DNA from: Cycas panzhihuaensis
Taxonomy: Eukaryota; Cycadophyta
Assembly: GCA_023213395.1 (NCBI GenBank)
Contig: CM041465.1
Span: 14,322,001 to 14,386,000 of the forward strand
Direction: 5' to 3'
Length of the DNA: 64,000 nucleotides
The notes beneath the pieces were generated by a model. It was not told where the DNA came from and did not search any database. It saw only the letters and a list, made by a program, of their open reading frames with translations. The first letter of the stretch is position 1. Each line of letters begins with the position of its first letter. The position numbers and the translations under genes are program-made. Positions 11,560-24,234 of this stretch are shown piece by piece.

Positions 11560-12960
11560 AATTAATAAATAGTGGATCATGAACACAGGAGCAACTCAAC
11601 ATATGATGTGTAATCGTAGTCTATATCAAACATTTGACTCAAATATTCAAGGAATTATTCACATGGCTAATAAATCATAATAACCTATTAAAGGAATTAG
11701 TAATATTTTCCTAAAACACCCAAGCTTAAGAGATTTTACATTGCTTGATGTCCTATATATACCTAATCTCAAATAAAACATACTCTCCTTATCCATACAT
11801 CTCTCATAAATTTAATCTGAGTGTAACCATAAATGACCAAACTCTCTAGGTCATTTACCCTCTAACTGATCAAGTGGTGTTGATAAAACATCTCTGGCAA
11901 ACTCTTTTGACTAAATGACTCTCCATCTTCTGAAGCCCATTATGCCCAAAGACCTTGTGTCGATGAAGAATTTACATTTAACTCCATCCTGACCCATCCA
12001 GTATTGTCACCAGAAGCTCTTTGGTATGCTTGCATAGGCGATGTTTATATCGATAGACTTAGAGATCTTTGTAACACTCTTCCAAATCTTCTAAAGTTCT
12101 CCTCCAAGCCCTTCAAATATAAAGCTTATATCATTGCCAAATCTCATCAACAACCCTTTCCCTAAAGTCAGTGGAAATCAATCCATCCATTATAATTGGT
12201 ACACTCGATCCGTAGACTAATACCCATTCCTTCACTAAAGGGCAAGTTATATTACATCTCTTTCATTAAAAATTTCACTAGAAAAGTATAGGTAGATTTT
12301 CTACATAAGAAAGATGAAGCCTTCAGTATATTCAAAGAATTCAAAGACTGCACTAAAAAAGATTCAGGTTATCAACTCAAATATCTTTGAACCAATAATA
12401 GTGGCAAATATACCTCACATAAGTTTGAAAGTTATCTTCGAGACAATGACATCAAACATCAAACAATAGTAGCAAGTACCCCATAACAAAATGGAGTTGC
12501 TGAGCGTATGAATAGGATAATCATGAACATAGCTTGAGCTATGTTGATATACAAAAATGTACCTGCCTACCTATGGGTCGAATCCATCTAGATAGCTATT
12601 TATTGCATTAATATTATTAGCCCATTAAAGGAAGGATAATCACCTAATAAAAAGTGGTCAGGACAAGCCCCTATTGTTCATTATTTTAAAATTTTTGGCT
12701 CTACATACTATGCCTGTATTCCAGATGTAAATAAAAATAAACTCTAGCCAATGCACTTAACGGCATCTTTGTTAGATACCCTATGGATAAGAAAGGGTAT
12801 AAGGTCTTTATACTTTAACATCGAAAAATCATTGTTACCAACGATGTCATTTTTATAGAGATAGAGGATCAATTGCTTAGAGTGGACTCCAAAATACCCT
12901 CACACCACTATAATAATGTTATCAAGTATGATATTCAGATTCTGAAATCTGGGAAGTGGG
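11560..12960 (+). pseudogene. Copia protease and integrase (A1), broken
   Basis: The aspartic protease site appears as WIMNTGATQHMMCN near 11573-11614. The catalytic Asp of D-T-G has become Asn (A2 has DTG). The pre-integrase part and the integrase core follow (SLKGKLYYISFI near 12235-12270, then QNGVAERMNRI near 12487-12520, which holds the catalytic Glu). The expected RTDNGG is damaged near 12390-12400 by a stop and by Asn for Asp. The protein would cut the polyprotein and integrate cDNA; this copy cannot. Confidence 0.75.
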
Positions 12961-13329
12961 GATAGACATAAATTACTCTAAATATTAGAATCTAACAATA
13001 GACCCTGAGAGGATATAAATTGTGACTCTAAATTGATAAATTCACATCTAGTACTATCTTTTGAAAATAGTAAAGTTGACAAAGGCAAAGCTATTATAGA
13101 AGAATCATCCTCTTCACCTTCAGTTGACAAAGGAAAAATAATAGTAGAAGGACCATCTTCCTCAAGTGCATTAACATCCTCCTCATAAAATGATCATTTT
13201 AATGAATAAGATGAGAACCAAGAAGTTGAGGAAATGAGGACCACATTTCTAATTCGAGGATCTCATGAAGCTTGCCAACTCAATAAGGACATACAACCAG
13301 ATGATGTGGGTAAAACTAGCACTCGAAGT

Positions 13330-14910
13330 ACCCATAGAGTAAGGATGCAGGAATCATTATATATTGAGCTTAAACTGGCAAAACTGCACCTTACTCTTAA
13401 TAAAGATCCCCTCTCGTACTAGGAAGCTGTAAAACATATAGTCTAGAGAAATGCAATGAATAAAGAATATCAATCTCTCATAAAAAATTATACATGGGAG
13501 CTCACTGATCTACCACTTAGAAGAAAGGTAGTTCAAAATAAATGGGTGTTCAAAAATAAATATAGATAAGATGACACCCTTAAAAAATATAAGGTGAGGT
13601 TGGTAGTTAGAAGATACATAAAGAGGGAAGGCATCAACTATATTAAAGTCTTTGCACCTATAACTAAGTGGTCTACAATTAGAACTCTAACAGCCTTGGC
13701 TACTCAATATCATTGGAAAATCCACTAGCTCGATATTAAGACTACATTTCTTAATGGGGATCTTGAAGAAGAAATTTATATGGCTCAGCCAGAAGGATAT
13801 GAGATTGAAGGTCAAGAGCATAAGGTTTGTAGGCTTAAAAAGTCATTGTATGACCTTAAACAAGCCCCTCATGCTTGGTTTACCAAATTGTCTAAAAGAA
13901 TGAGGTAGCTTGGATACGAGGTTTGTGACTACAAAGATATTGATATAACATTATTCATCAAGTTCCAAAAAGATAAAGTTATTTATCTCATAATCTTTGT
14001 GGATGACATACTAGTAACAAGTAATATTGAATAGGCAATAATCAGCTAAAAAAAGACATTAGCAAAATGTTTGAATTATCTGACCTTAATTTAATGAAAT
14101 ATTACTTGGGAATTGAAATAATACAAAAGAATAGAAAAAATTTTCTCTCCCAAGAAAAATGCATCAATAATCTTCTAACTAAGTTTCAGTTAGAAGATGC
14201 TTGACTAGTGGCTTTACTTATGGACCCTAATACCAAACTCTCAAATGATGGTGCTACTAAGGAGGCTGACGTAACACTCTATAGGAAACTTATAGGTAGT
14301 CTTATCTACACTACCAATATAAGGCTAGATATTGCACACTTTGTCAGTATTCTTGCACGATCCATAATAAATCCTAAGCAAAATCACTGGCAGGCTATAG
14401 TTTGAGTATTAAAATACCTAAAGACATCTAGTAAATTTGGTATGTTGTATGAACCTAATAATGAATTTAAGCTTTTTGCATACACAAACTTAGACTTTAT
14501 AAGATATAAAGATACAAGAAGATCTATGTCTGGGTATGCAATGTTTCTTAGAATAACACCAATATCATGGAGATCCAGATGGCAGAAGATAGTTGTTGAC
14601 TCAGCTACCAAAGTTAAATACATTGTTGCTTTTGAGACTAGTAAGGAGGTGATATAGCTTAGAAAATTATTGGAAATATTGAATATCACCCAAATAAGTC
14701 CTGCTAACCTTTGTGTAGATAATCAATCAGCAATCCATATGGTAAAAAATCCTATATTTTATGATCATACCAAACACATAAGTATAAAAGTCAACAAGAT
14801 TAAAGAACTTGTTCATGATGGTACAATTCAACTAGAATACTATCCCACAACAAATCAAATGGCCGATATCTTCACTAAACTACTAAAAAAGGTAAAGTTT
14901 GAATAGTTTC
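13330..14910 (+). pseudogene. Copia reverse transcriptase and RNase H (A1), broken
   Basis: RT copies element RNA into DNA and RNase H removes the RNA. Visible motifs are NKWVFKNKY near 13540, [20 protein letters not shown] near 13730-13790, [13 protein letters not shown] near 13845-13883 and FVDDILVT near 13996-14020, which is the YVDD active site. Then come LIYTTNIRLDIAH near 14300-14340 and the RNase H part, with SMSGYAMFL near 14527, NQSAIHMVKN near 14728 and ADIFTKLLKKVKFE ending at 14904. Stops and shifts interrupt the frame. The segment 14208-14405 is the longest clean piece before RNase H. Confidence 0.85.
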
Positions 14911-15392
14911 AAAAGTAACTCAGCCTTATGGCCTCTATCTTTGACTAATCAAGGATGATGGCAACAGGATCATCATACTCTATTCTATTTGTGAAAAGCC
15001 CTTGTGGGTGCAAAAGAATAAGAGTAAGTCTTTACTCTACCCTATTTGTGAAAACCCCATGTGGGCATGGAAGGATAAAGGTTGTACTAGTTTTATAAAA
15101 TTAGAACTTGTGAAAAATCAAAAGGGTATAGGGGATGACCAAATAATATATGGAGACTCAGTAGATTAAGCTATATATTTAAGCTGCTTAGCTATTAGGC
15201 TACATCAAAGAGCCACCCTAGCTATTTTGATTTATAAAAGGACCTATAGATCTTAGGAAGTCTATGGGTTTTTATTCCCCATGAGGGTTTTCCTACAAAA
15301 GTGTCATTAAAATTTCAATGTAATAATGAGTCTTAAATAAAGACCTCATAGAATAGATTTTCTTAAAATGACCTTCCACCATTAAGGGGGGT
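14907..15392 (+). other. A1 3' untranslated region and polypurine tract
   Basis: Non-coding. A unit close to ctatttgtgaaaaccc followed by tgtgggc occurs twice (about 14979-15030 and 15036-15085); the same pair is seen in A2. The attaaggggggt run at 15381-15392 is the polypurine tract. Confidence 0.65.
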
Positions 15393-15673
15393 TGAAAGAG
15401 GTTAATATATCAAGGTTATTTATAAAGATTAATTAAATTACCTTAGGATATATTGTTAGCATTAGTCTCTTAGTGAAATACACTTTATGTGCATTTAGAT
15501 GTAATTTTAGGTTTATGTCATTAGGTGATAAAATCCTAACCCTAATGCTCACCCTTAATAATAAAAGATAAAACCTCAAGGAGGGAGTTATTATCTTATT
15601 TCATCTCTCTTTCATTCTCCATTGCCATTGTGTACATGCGAGTGATTTATTCCCTAAATCCATCATTCCTTCA
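15393..15673 (+). repeat. A1 3' LTR
   Basis: 281 bp from TGAAAGAGG to CCTTCA, with intact TG...CA ends. It is followed by AACCT, the partner of AACCC at 8086-8090. Confidence 0.9.
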
Positions 15674-15678
15674 AACCT

Positions 15679-17750
15679 TTCCTTTTTCTATTAGTTGTAT
15701 CTCCAAATCCCTTGGGTCCTTTTTGGTTATAACTAGGCAAATTCTAGGATACCCTAGAGAAGGATAGGAGTTTACAATTGGAGTTCTAACTCTTAAAGCC
15801 ATTTCCTCCAGGGTAGCCTACTTCTCATAGTTTCCTACATCGTATCTGTTCTACAAACTAAGAAATCCCCTTAGGTGAGGGTTATTTTCCTGATTGTAGA
15901 ATTTGCAATACTTGCAATCAGCCTACATACATATTATTTAGTAGTAATCTCCATCATATACCTTACATTTCATGGTATTTGAATTCTTCTTGTATGTTTT
16001 GAAAAAGTTGTAACATTTACAACTTTTGCAACATTTGCAGTTTTTGTGACTTTTGTAACTTCTTGTATTATTTATTACTTGTAAGTTGTTTCATTTTTTA
16101 GTTTTTTAAAGCTTTCAATCCTTACCTAACCCGCTCTTGAAGTACTTAAGCACATAGAAGGTGGTCAATTTTAGGGAGCTAAACATTTCGAGGCTACTCT
16201 TTTCTTACTTCCAAACCCTCCTTATTTCTCCTAGAAATTCTTAGAAACATTTTTGCACATAAGAAAAATTATGGATTGTATTATTTCTCTATTTCAAAAT
16301 ATTAAGCAAGCTTTAACTCCACTTTAGTAAGTATACAGACATACATCAATACATACATATATACGCATGCACCTATTTGCTATTGAAAAGGTTTATTCAT
16401 ATGGGGAACACCATTCATCTTGAGCAAGCAGGATCATGTTACAAACTTAGAGGTACGTTTGTCTTTTTACATTTATATTTCCTTGAATATTTCTTTTAAG
16501 TTTTTTATTTTTCATAACATACTTCAAGGAATGTAAGGGAGCCCCACCCATGACTTCATCTACAATGTCTACCATGACTTGGATCATGAGGCGATAGGTG
16601 AAAGGAAAGCAAAGAGGAGAAAGAGAGGCACTTTACCAACCAGTTCATTCTGAGGTGCACTACTTCTAACTCTTCTCCCCATTCTTTCTTCCTTGGTTCC
16701 TCACTCTTCTTCCCTAAAAGGAACTTAGTTATATTTGTGTATAGATTGTAATTATTTACTTGTACACTTGCATTCACTGAAAGGAAGCATAAAAGGAACA
16801 TATTCATACTTACATCTTCACCCTTTATAAACACATAAAGACCTTTGCTCTTCTCTCCTATTTACATAAATGAAAGGGTAGTTTCAATAAGCATATTCCT
16901 TGCTTTCTCCCCCTAGGAAAGAAAGTGAACAAATTTACCGAAGGACTTTCCTTTTCTTACTACACTCCTTTTGCATTCTACATGCATGCATGCATTAATA
17001 AAGGGGTAGAATTAGGAAAGTATAATTTGTTTGGGCATGATACTCTTCTTTCTTACATTTCTAGGAAAGATTTCATAGATCATTTGTGTACTTTCTCACC
17101 CTTACACCCCCTTTTCCTTTAAATTAATCTCCTATTAATAAAGGAAAGGAGAGAGAGGATAGGAAAAAGAGAGAGAATGTGTTCTTATTGAGTTATATCC
17201 TTTTGGCATTAATATCTTAGACTCTTACATTATCTGATCCCATAAATGAGACAAAGAACACTACCTAAAACTCTTAGTGTAGTTGAACAACTTTCACTCT
17301 TAGCTCAAACCCTAGAGGCATCCCCTTTAGGTGACCTTCAATAAAACTTATCATAAGTCTTACTTCTCAATCTTGGTCTCCACATACCAAATCCCTTCCT
17401 CATCGCTCAATCAACCATCTCTTTTACTCATTTCATAGGTTCTTATCCTACTAGGTCTTACCCTTTCTCCTCCCCCTCTTCCCTGAAAAGGGTTTTGGCC
17501 TTTTCTCTCCTTCCTTCTACTATTAGAATAGGAGAGTCCTCTCCTAGGCTACTTAGTAAATCAAGGATTCCCTTTCCCAACCTAGCTCCTAGAAGGTGCC
17601 TATCAAAAGGGAAGGTCTTATGCACTATTTGTGAGTTTGTGAACCTATTTTTTGATGCATGGATTCCATTTATGGGTGACCTATCCCCTTCCTCAAGGAA
17701 TCTTAATCCCCTAATATAGTGATAGTGTTAGATTAAGTGTCTTTATCTTT
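15679..17750 (+). repeat. G2 3' LTR, second part
   Basis: Continuation of the G2 LTR after A1. Parts align by eye with the G1 LTR (16390-16540 with 4290-4660, and 17555-17600 with 5155-5200). A perfect small inverted repeat, gttgtaa-cat-ttacaac, lies near 16009-16025. No gene is supported; minus-strand 16556-16834 and plus-strand 17495-17719 are open but featureless. The right end is approximate, where sequence shared with G4 on the other strand begins. Confidence 0.55.
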
Positions 17751-17779
17751 AGTGCCCCCTTAGAGGTGTGCTTCTAACA

Positions 17780-18341
17780 CTCTTTGAGCCTAAGATATTT
17801 ATTATATAGATATGAGGGCAGAGTTGAGGACACGAGAGCTAGAGCTCAATGCAGCTAAAGATGAGAGATGACACTTACATAGGATGTTATTGGCTCAGGT
17901 AGGAGCATGATATACTCTATTAGTGAGTTCCATTGTATAGTAAGGACCACACCACCTTTTAGCTTATGGTGAGTCTATACATGAACATACTTTAAGTAGG
18001 AGGGAGACATCAGACCCATTTGTCACAGAGAGATCTCATCAAGAGTCATAGTGATAAGCGTATCATGTGTTATATAGGGAAATAAGAGGTAGATGAGAGG
18101 TATTTTGTGAGCCTCACTATGTACCATGAGTCATATGAGTGGAATATGTACTATATTTATTTGCTATTATGTATATACATTAATCATTTCCTCTTAAAAA
18201 TTTGTGTATAGATACTTGTCTCTAAACTTTTTCTTCTCTTATTTCCCTATTTGAATTAAGCTTAGGATACATTCATCAGCTTGATAGCCTAAAGAAACAT
18301 GTAATAATTTTATCATTTTTTTTTTTGCTATTCTTTTGTAG

Positions 18342-18392
<51 letters not shown>

Positions 18393-19100
18393 TTTTTATC
18401 ATAATATGTACATGTTAGTTTATACTCATTCTAAAGTAAGGCAGTTCGAGAAGGAAAAAGATTATGAGAAAGAGTAAAGAATAAGAAATAAAAAAAAGAC
18501 AAAAAGGAGTAAGTGAAAGGTTTATTTATTCTATTTTTATAAACATAGAACCATTTGAAACAAATAGTAATATATTTATAAAAGAAGAACATGGATTGAT
18601 ATGAATCTCTCAAAAGAAACTCATATAACTTACATCATACTTCTGATAGATTATATAGATATATAATAAAATCCACATTTATATAATGTATCATGAAGAA
18701 AATAAGTTGTTTACAAAATGAAAAGTTAATCTTACTTAATAAATATCTAGTCATCTAAGTATATCAGATTCCTTATTGGATTCTTCTAGGGGCAAGAAGC
18801 TTTTAGGGACTTTCCCCCTGCCAAGATCCTCTATAGCCCAAGATTCCCATGTGGGTCTATCCCTTTTAAATACTTCATTTCAATATTTTCCCTATCGTCT
18901 TAATCTTCAAAATACTCAAATCTATATCTTTCCAAACTAATAGTTTATACTCATTCTAGAGTGGGGTTCCCCTAGCTAAAAAGATGAGAGTTAACTGAAA
19001 TGATCATCAAAGATAGAGAAAATAAGAGTGTCATCTTCAAGATTAAGAGAAAGAGGGATATACTAAATGGTAACTAAAGAAAAGAGAGATAACAAGGATG
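17780..19100 (-). other. G3 3' tail shared with G4
   Basis: Non-coding tail homologous to 43800-45050 on the plus strand. The shared parts include GATAGACCCACATGGGAATC near 18850-18870, a TA run, and CTTGATGAGATCTCTCTGTG near 18025-18050. The family motif (reverse of tagtttatactcatt) occurs at 18417-18437 and 18940-18960. Matching open frames here and at 44180-44362 are shared non-coding sequence that happens to lack stops. Confidence 0.6.
18343..18390. repeat. (TA)n microsatellite in G3 tail
   Basis: 48 bp of uninterrupted TA. It lies at the position homologous to the TA run at 44581-44636 in G4. Confidence 0.95.
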
Positions 19101-19395
19101 AAGCTTGATGATGAAGGAGAAGGACTCATGGAGAATGAATCTAATACAACCCAATTAACTGATAGACTATAACTTGAGAATCATCATATATAATAATGGG
19201 TCCAAGGTAAAAGTAAGAAATATCAGATAAGGCTCTTATAATAGCAACATACTCAAGTTCATTATTAGTTACCCTAGGTGTAAAAGATCCCATGGAAAGA
19301 ATAAGACTTCCTAATTGGTCATAAATCACCTAAATAAAAGTAGACAATCCTAGGTTTTCTCTACTACCTCCATTAGTGAATATACTCAATGATAT
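19100..19395 (-). pseudogene. Extra RNase H, decayed (G3)
   Basis: Read on the minus strand: IFTNGGSRENLG near 19385-19350, TNNELEYVAIIRAL near 19268-19227, then IIIYDDSQVIVYQLIGLY ending at 19141. The first catalytic Asp is Asn, as in G2 and G4. The second (NNELEY) and third (YDDSQ) acidic motifs remain. A stop follows and the last motif is not evident. It lies downstream of the integrase of the same element. Confidence 0.75.
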
Positions 19396-20430
19396 GGGAA
19401 TAATAGGATCAAAGTTTGGAGATAGTATAATCAATAGAGAAAAATGTAGGAATCAATCAATAAAGAGACAATAAATAATATTAATTATAATTATAGTGAA
19501 GAAAAAGAAGAAATATAATTGGAATGATTATGATTGATACTAGCAAGGTGCTAAACATGATTCGATCATAACTAAGGCCATGGTGGACCCAAGTAGCTAG
19601 ATCCAAGCAGATAGATAGATGGGGACAAAGCCATCATGTGACTTACCCTGGATTACAAGAGGATGATAATAATACACTTTTCTTTTTGCTTTTCTTTTTA
19701 TTTCCTACTTTTTTCCTTTTTTTTTTTTTTTTAATAAGAAGGGAACCATAATCATCCAACTATAAAATTCTTTCACTCAACACAGCAAGGATTTGTCTTT
19801 TTTAATAAAATATAGTATAAAAGAGACTAATTTCCTTAAATATTAAACCATAGGAAAAGAGAAAATCAAAATCATAGTGTCTCAAAATATAAAGGGAAGG
19901 CAACAAAATGAGTATCCACTTCAAAAGATCAATAGAGTAGCCCAAGATAATAAATACAATTAAAGAAAATAGGTGATATATGGCCAAAAAGGAATCCTCA
20001 AAGTGAAGTACTAGTAAATGAAAGTATGATCTCAAACAATGATCAAGAACTTGAAGCTGATGGAAGTGTTTTTCTTTCAAGGATGAAAATATAATAAGGC
20101 TGGGGGCCTAAATTCTCTTTTGAATACAAAACTCAAAAGAGAACAAGATCTAAATATGGTAATAAAATACTCATAACCAATGTAGATGCTAGAAAGAGAA
20201 AAAAGCTTACACGATCATGAGTAAGACCTCTAATAAAAGTAGAACAATGCTTAATAGAAAGTAAGAAAAGACAAAAAGAAGAAAATATTTCCCATAGTTT
20301 TAGCTCATTAGGCAAAGAAAAAGTTTCAAAGCTATAGTTTATCCTGATTGCGAAGGAGATGAGTGTGTGCTACTAGGCATAAAATTTTCTCACATACTAA
20401 GAATTAATAGGCCTTTTAAATTCTAATCCT
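19396..20430 (-). other. Integrase-to-RNase H link of G3
   Basis: No domain is recognised. Two copies of the family motif lie next to the integrase end (20291-20310 and 20331-20352), at the same place as the pair in G4 (42341 and 42381). A poly-T run occurs at about 19717-19732. Minus-strand open frames (19802-20080, 20133-20315) are hydrophobic but have no counterpart signature in G1. Confidence 0.5.
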
Positions 20431-21600
20431 TCAAATGTTGAAATTCGATATACTAAAAAGGGTCTTATCCACTTGGGAGAAAATTTACGTTGCTTATCAT
20501 GTAAATATTTTAGTTTTAATACCTTATTGCCAATGTTGAATCTCCTAGGTCTATGTTATCTATTATGTATATCTTAGACCCTAGCCTTAGATGCCATATT
20601 ATTTTTCAAGGCTTGTAAACAAGTCTCATCTAATTTCTCAAGTTCCACAAGAGATGCTTCTCTTTCAAATACTTCATCAGTAAACTCCTTCAATGAGACA
20701 CATAAAGAGGGAATCTCAACCTCTAATGGGAGGATAATCTCAACACCATAAATAATAAAGAATGGTATCATGACTGTGTCATTCCTAATGGAGGTCCTAT
20801 AGGCCCATAATGTCAAAAATAATTGAGAATGCCAATCCTTATAACTGGTAGCAACTAAGCTCTTTTCAAAAACTTCCACCTAGCCATTTTCCTAAGGATG
20901 ATAAGGGGCAGATCTCCTATGAGTAATATGGAACTTCTTACATAATTTGTTGACATGGGGATTATAGAATGAAGCCCTGTTATTAGTAATAATAATGTCT
21001 ACCACCCTAAATCTATAAATGGTATGCTAAAATATAAACATAGCAACAATTTTTCCAGTAACAGTAACTAATAGAATAGCTTTGCTCTATTTTGTAAAAT
21101 ATTTAGTTACAGTTAGGATAAATTTATGCCTATTAGATGATGCTAGAAAAATCTAATTAATGAGATCAAAACCTCATTGGGAAAAAGGCCAAGGTGAAAC
21201 TATTGACTTCATTTCTTACATGGGCTTATGTATCAATGTTACATGCGATTGAAATTTCTAGCAATTTTGGATACAAGAATTAGCACCTTTGAATAAGATA
21301 GGTTAAAAATAGCCTATACAAAGAATACGTTAGGCCATCAATTGACTACCAAAATGCCCACCACATGTTTCTTCATGAGATTCTATTAAGGTAACTAGTG
21401 TTTCATTAGGAGAGAGGCACCTTATCAGGATTCCATCAAAAGAATGCTTATAAAGTATGTCATTAAGTAAAAGGTATTGCGTAGAAGTAACTTAGATTCA
21501 TCTTCTCTTCTTTGAAGTAGCAAGAGAAGGGAAAGATTGATCATGGAGGTATAATCTAATCTCTCCATAATATGGATCATCAGAAGGGATGCCCTGGATA
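20430..21600 (-). pseudogene. Gypsy integrase (G3), broken
   Basis: Minus-strand homologue of the G1 and G4 integrases. It starts after PYYGEIRLYLHDQ near 21570-21530 and runs through the core. Visible pieces include SLVATSYKDWHSQLFLTLWA near 20860-20805, YGVEIILPLEVEIPSLCVSL near 20750-20690 and LDETCLQALKNNMASKAR near 20635-20580. Stops break the catalytic core around 20890-21150; the residue before YFTK is Lys instead of Glu, a G-to-A type change. It is inactive. Confidence 0.8.
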
Positions 21601-21609
21601 TGGAGGATA

Positions 21610-22190
21610 TGTTTATGTGGAAGGAAATCATCAATAGGTAGGCTTAAGAGATTAGGGAAAGGAGCATCAACCATGATCTTGGGGATGATCATTCCCTTTT
21701 TAGATTTCCTATTAATCACTTGTAAATCAAACTCTTGAAGCAATAGAGACCACTTACCTAATCAACATTGAGGTTAGATTTAGTAAGTAGGTATCTTATA
21801 GGATCTGGCTGAACAATGAGGTGGACCTTATTCCTAAGGACTTAGTGGCATAACTTAGTGGCAAAATTTAAAGCAAGGATAGTGCGTAAAAGGAGGCACT
21901 ATCCTTTTAGGAAAAGGATAGTGAAGTTCAACAACTATCAAGGTCCTACTAATGAAATAAATAATTCATTCTTTATCAAAGTCATCCTCTTGTGCTAACA
22001 TTCCCACTAATGATCCCTCTATAGCTAACATATATAAGATGAATGGTCTATTAAACCTTAGCAGAGTAATGATAGGTGCTAAAACCAAGGCTTACTTCAA
22101 CTTATCAAAGGACTCTTGAACTTGGGGAGTCCATTATAACTCAACATCTTTCTTTAAAAGATTATTAATAGGCTTAGCATCTAAGGCAAA
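21610..22190 (-). pseudogene. Gypsy RNase H (the RT-linked one) and connector (G3), broken
   Basis: Minus strand. This region between RT and integrase matches the gypsy RNase H of G4 (35860-36300). The clear end piece is LLQEFDLQVINRKSKKGMII near 21745-21685, the usual close of the RNase H region before integrase. It is followed by a linker with HKHILHIQGI near 21625-21600. The upstream part is heavily broken, so domain limits are approximate. Confidence 0.65.
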
Positions 22191-22900
22191 ATCGATAATG
22201 AAACATCTTAAGAAACCAAGTTTACCTAGAAAAGATTTAATTTACCTCTAGGTCTTAGGGGGAGGTATTTCAACAATTGACTTGATCTTATCGAGATCAA
22301 TTATAATCCCATCATGGGAAATGATGTTTCCCAACATCTTTCCTAATGTAACAACAAAAACACAATTGGAAGGATTAAGGCATAAATGATATTTCTTATA
22401 TCTTTCAAAGATTACTCTAAGGTCACAAAGATAATTGTACCTCTTATGGGAAAGAGAAAGCATATCATCCAAATATACCGTAATGATATTACTAATTAAG
22501 TCATGTAAAATATAGATGATAGCTCTTTGATATGTCACACTAGCATTCTTCAAACTAAATGGCATAACTTTATAGATAAAGGTGCCCTAGGTAGTAATAA
22601 AAGGAGTTTTATGATGGTCACGAGGTAAAATGGAGATTTGATTATATCCTAAAAATCCATCTATAAGGGATGTTACCTTAAAATTAGTCATTTGGTCACA
22701 AATTTGATCAAGAGAATGAAGAGGAAAATTATCTTTAGGATATGCCTCATTGATATCATGAAAGTCAATGTAGATTTGAATTGAAGCATTCATTTTTGCT
22801 ATAGGAACTATGTTAGAAACCCATTGAGAATAATCAAGACTCTCAATAAATCTAGTTTTTAATAACTTCTCCACTTCCTATTTAATAGCAAGGGAGAGGC
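22190..22900 (-). pseudogene. Gypsy reverse transcriptase (G3), broken
   Basis: Minus strand. RT motifs in order are FIESLDYSQWVSNIVPIAK near 22850-22795, IQIYIDFHDINEAYPKDNFP near 22785-22725, VTSLIDGFLGYNQI near 22680-22640, MPFSLKNASVTYQRA near 22565-22520 and VYLDDMLSLSHK near 22482-22445 (the YLDD active site, intact), then NPSNCVFVV near 22378. Two long open pieces (22587-22874 and 22248-22565) carry nearly all of the domain with one break between them. This is the best preserved gypsy RT in the window. Confidence 0.88.
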
Positions 22901-23048
22901 ACAGATAAATAGGGCATTATTTTTGCTATTTGGGTTTAATGCTAGGAACTAATGTGATGTTATATTCAAAAACTTAGGAGTTAAGGCCATACATATCTCT
23001 ATAGTCTCATGTAAAAACTGAGCAAAACTTATAAAAGAGATCCTTAAA

Positions 23049-24230
23049 TTAGGCAATCTCTCGGGGAGCATAACTAGCTTCCAACTTGATAATTCTAGGA
23101 ACATCTCTTATCTCTAAGTCTACATCGATGGTTTTCTCCATAAGCATCACGTTTCCTTCCTCAAGATAAGAAACGGTAAACTCTATTAAAGAAATTGACT
23201 CCTGAGATTGGGAATGATCAACTATTACCTTTAAAAAACTCAACTTATGATGTCCATCAAGGAAACTTGGAGATGGACCTACTAGATGCTCTACAATTAT
23301 CTCATCATTTTCAAAATGATCTAAGTAGAAGAGGTTCATAAGGAGAAGGTTTCTAGGTATAAAAGTAGATAAAGAGAGAGACATAAAAGGTGAAAGGGAA
23401 CCAACCAAAGAGTTTGGACAAGTGGGAATAAACTCAATAATTGAAGGAACATGAGAAAAAAAAAGGCCTATTAACAAATTCCTAACTTAAAGCAAAAGTT
23501 TGATTAAATTCTTAATGATTCTTACTACACTCTCAATTAGACAAAGATATTAGGATGAGAGAGGATGGGAAACACTCCATGTGAAGAGATGAAGGAAAAG
23601 AAATAATAGAGATTAAATTACCTTTCCTTATCTAATGGAAGTATTGTGATTATTTTGACCTGTATCAAGTGAATTAATATCTTTGCCCCCTAATTCTAAG
23701 TCTAGATAGGAATGCAACAACATCTTCTTCTCATGTCTATTCAACCATGTCATAAAGAAAGATGACTGAGATAAAGAAGAAGAAACATCAATACACAAAT
23801 CATATGTAACTAAAGTCAAAGGAGCATTGGTAATGGAAGGAACCACTACATTTACCACTAAGGGTAAATACAAAACCTATGAGAAGTGGGCATGAATAGG
23901 AGGGAAAACATTTGTATCAATAAGCCTAATCACAAGTGGTCCTCCATGAGATATAATGGAAAGGTAAGTCATTTCTTCATCAAGAATAGAAAAATGAGCC
24001 AAAGACCAATTGGTTGAGACTAAAGAAATAAGAATAGATGAGGAACCTGGCGATAAAGGGATAATCTCAACCAAATCCACATCCTTTACTTCTACAATAA
24101 GTAGAAAGAGCTTTAATAGCAAAGTAATAACCTAAACTAAGTGATTGAAAGAAGTACTCCAAAGTGTTTGAGGACTCACCAAGTTCCAAAAAAGTCTCGA
24201 TAAGAGGAACTGATTGTTTAATGGGTTTTA
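23049..24230 (-). pseudogene. Gypsy protease-to-RT linker (G3)
   Basis: Three open pieces on the minus strand (23877-24122, 23628-23873, 23049-23477) form the poorly conserved stretch between protease and RT. The last one ends with EKTIDVDLEIRDVPRIIKLE near 23135-23075. This matches EQTIDVDLELGNTPNIIKLG in G4 near 34856-34915, confirming shared ancestry. No enzyme motif is seen; its role in the polyprotein is unknown. Confidence 0.6.
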
Positions 24231-24234
24231 ACTT

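Larger units (their letters stand above)
8091..15673 (+). mobile_element. Copia element A1, full length with both LTRs
   Basis: A 7.6-kb Ty1/copia element. It has a 5' LTR (8091-8391), a primer site, a leader of about 2 kb, gag, protease, integrase, RT and RNase H in copia order, a polypurine tract (aaggggggt) and a 3' LTR (15393-15673). The flanks AACCC (8086-8090) and AACCT (15674-15678) are a 5-bp target duplication with one change. Coding frames are full of stops and shifts. The same family occurs inverted at 56101-63669. Confidence 0.9.
5396..17750 (+). mobile_element. Gypsy remnant G2 (RNase H plus 3' LTR), interrupted by A1
   Basis: This is the 3' end of a second gypsy copy: an uncharacterised leader (5396-6040), the extra RNase H, a tail motif, a clear purine tract and an LTR. 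No RT or integrase is present, so it is 5'-truncated and abuts the G1 LTR. Copia A1 splits its LTR at 8090/15674. It is more AT-rich and older-looking than G1. Both ends are approximate. Confidence 0.65.
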
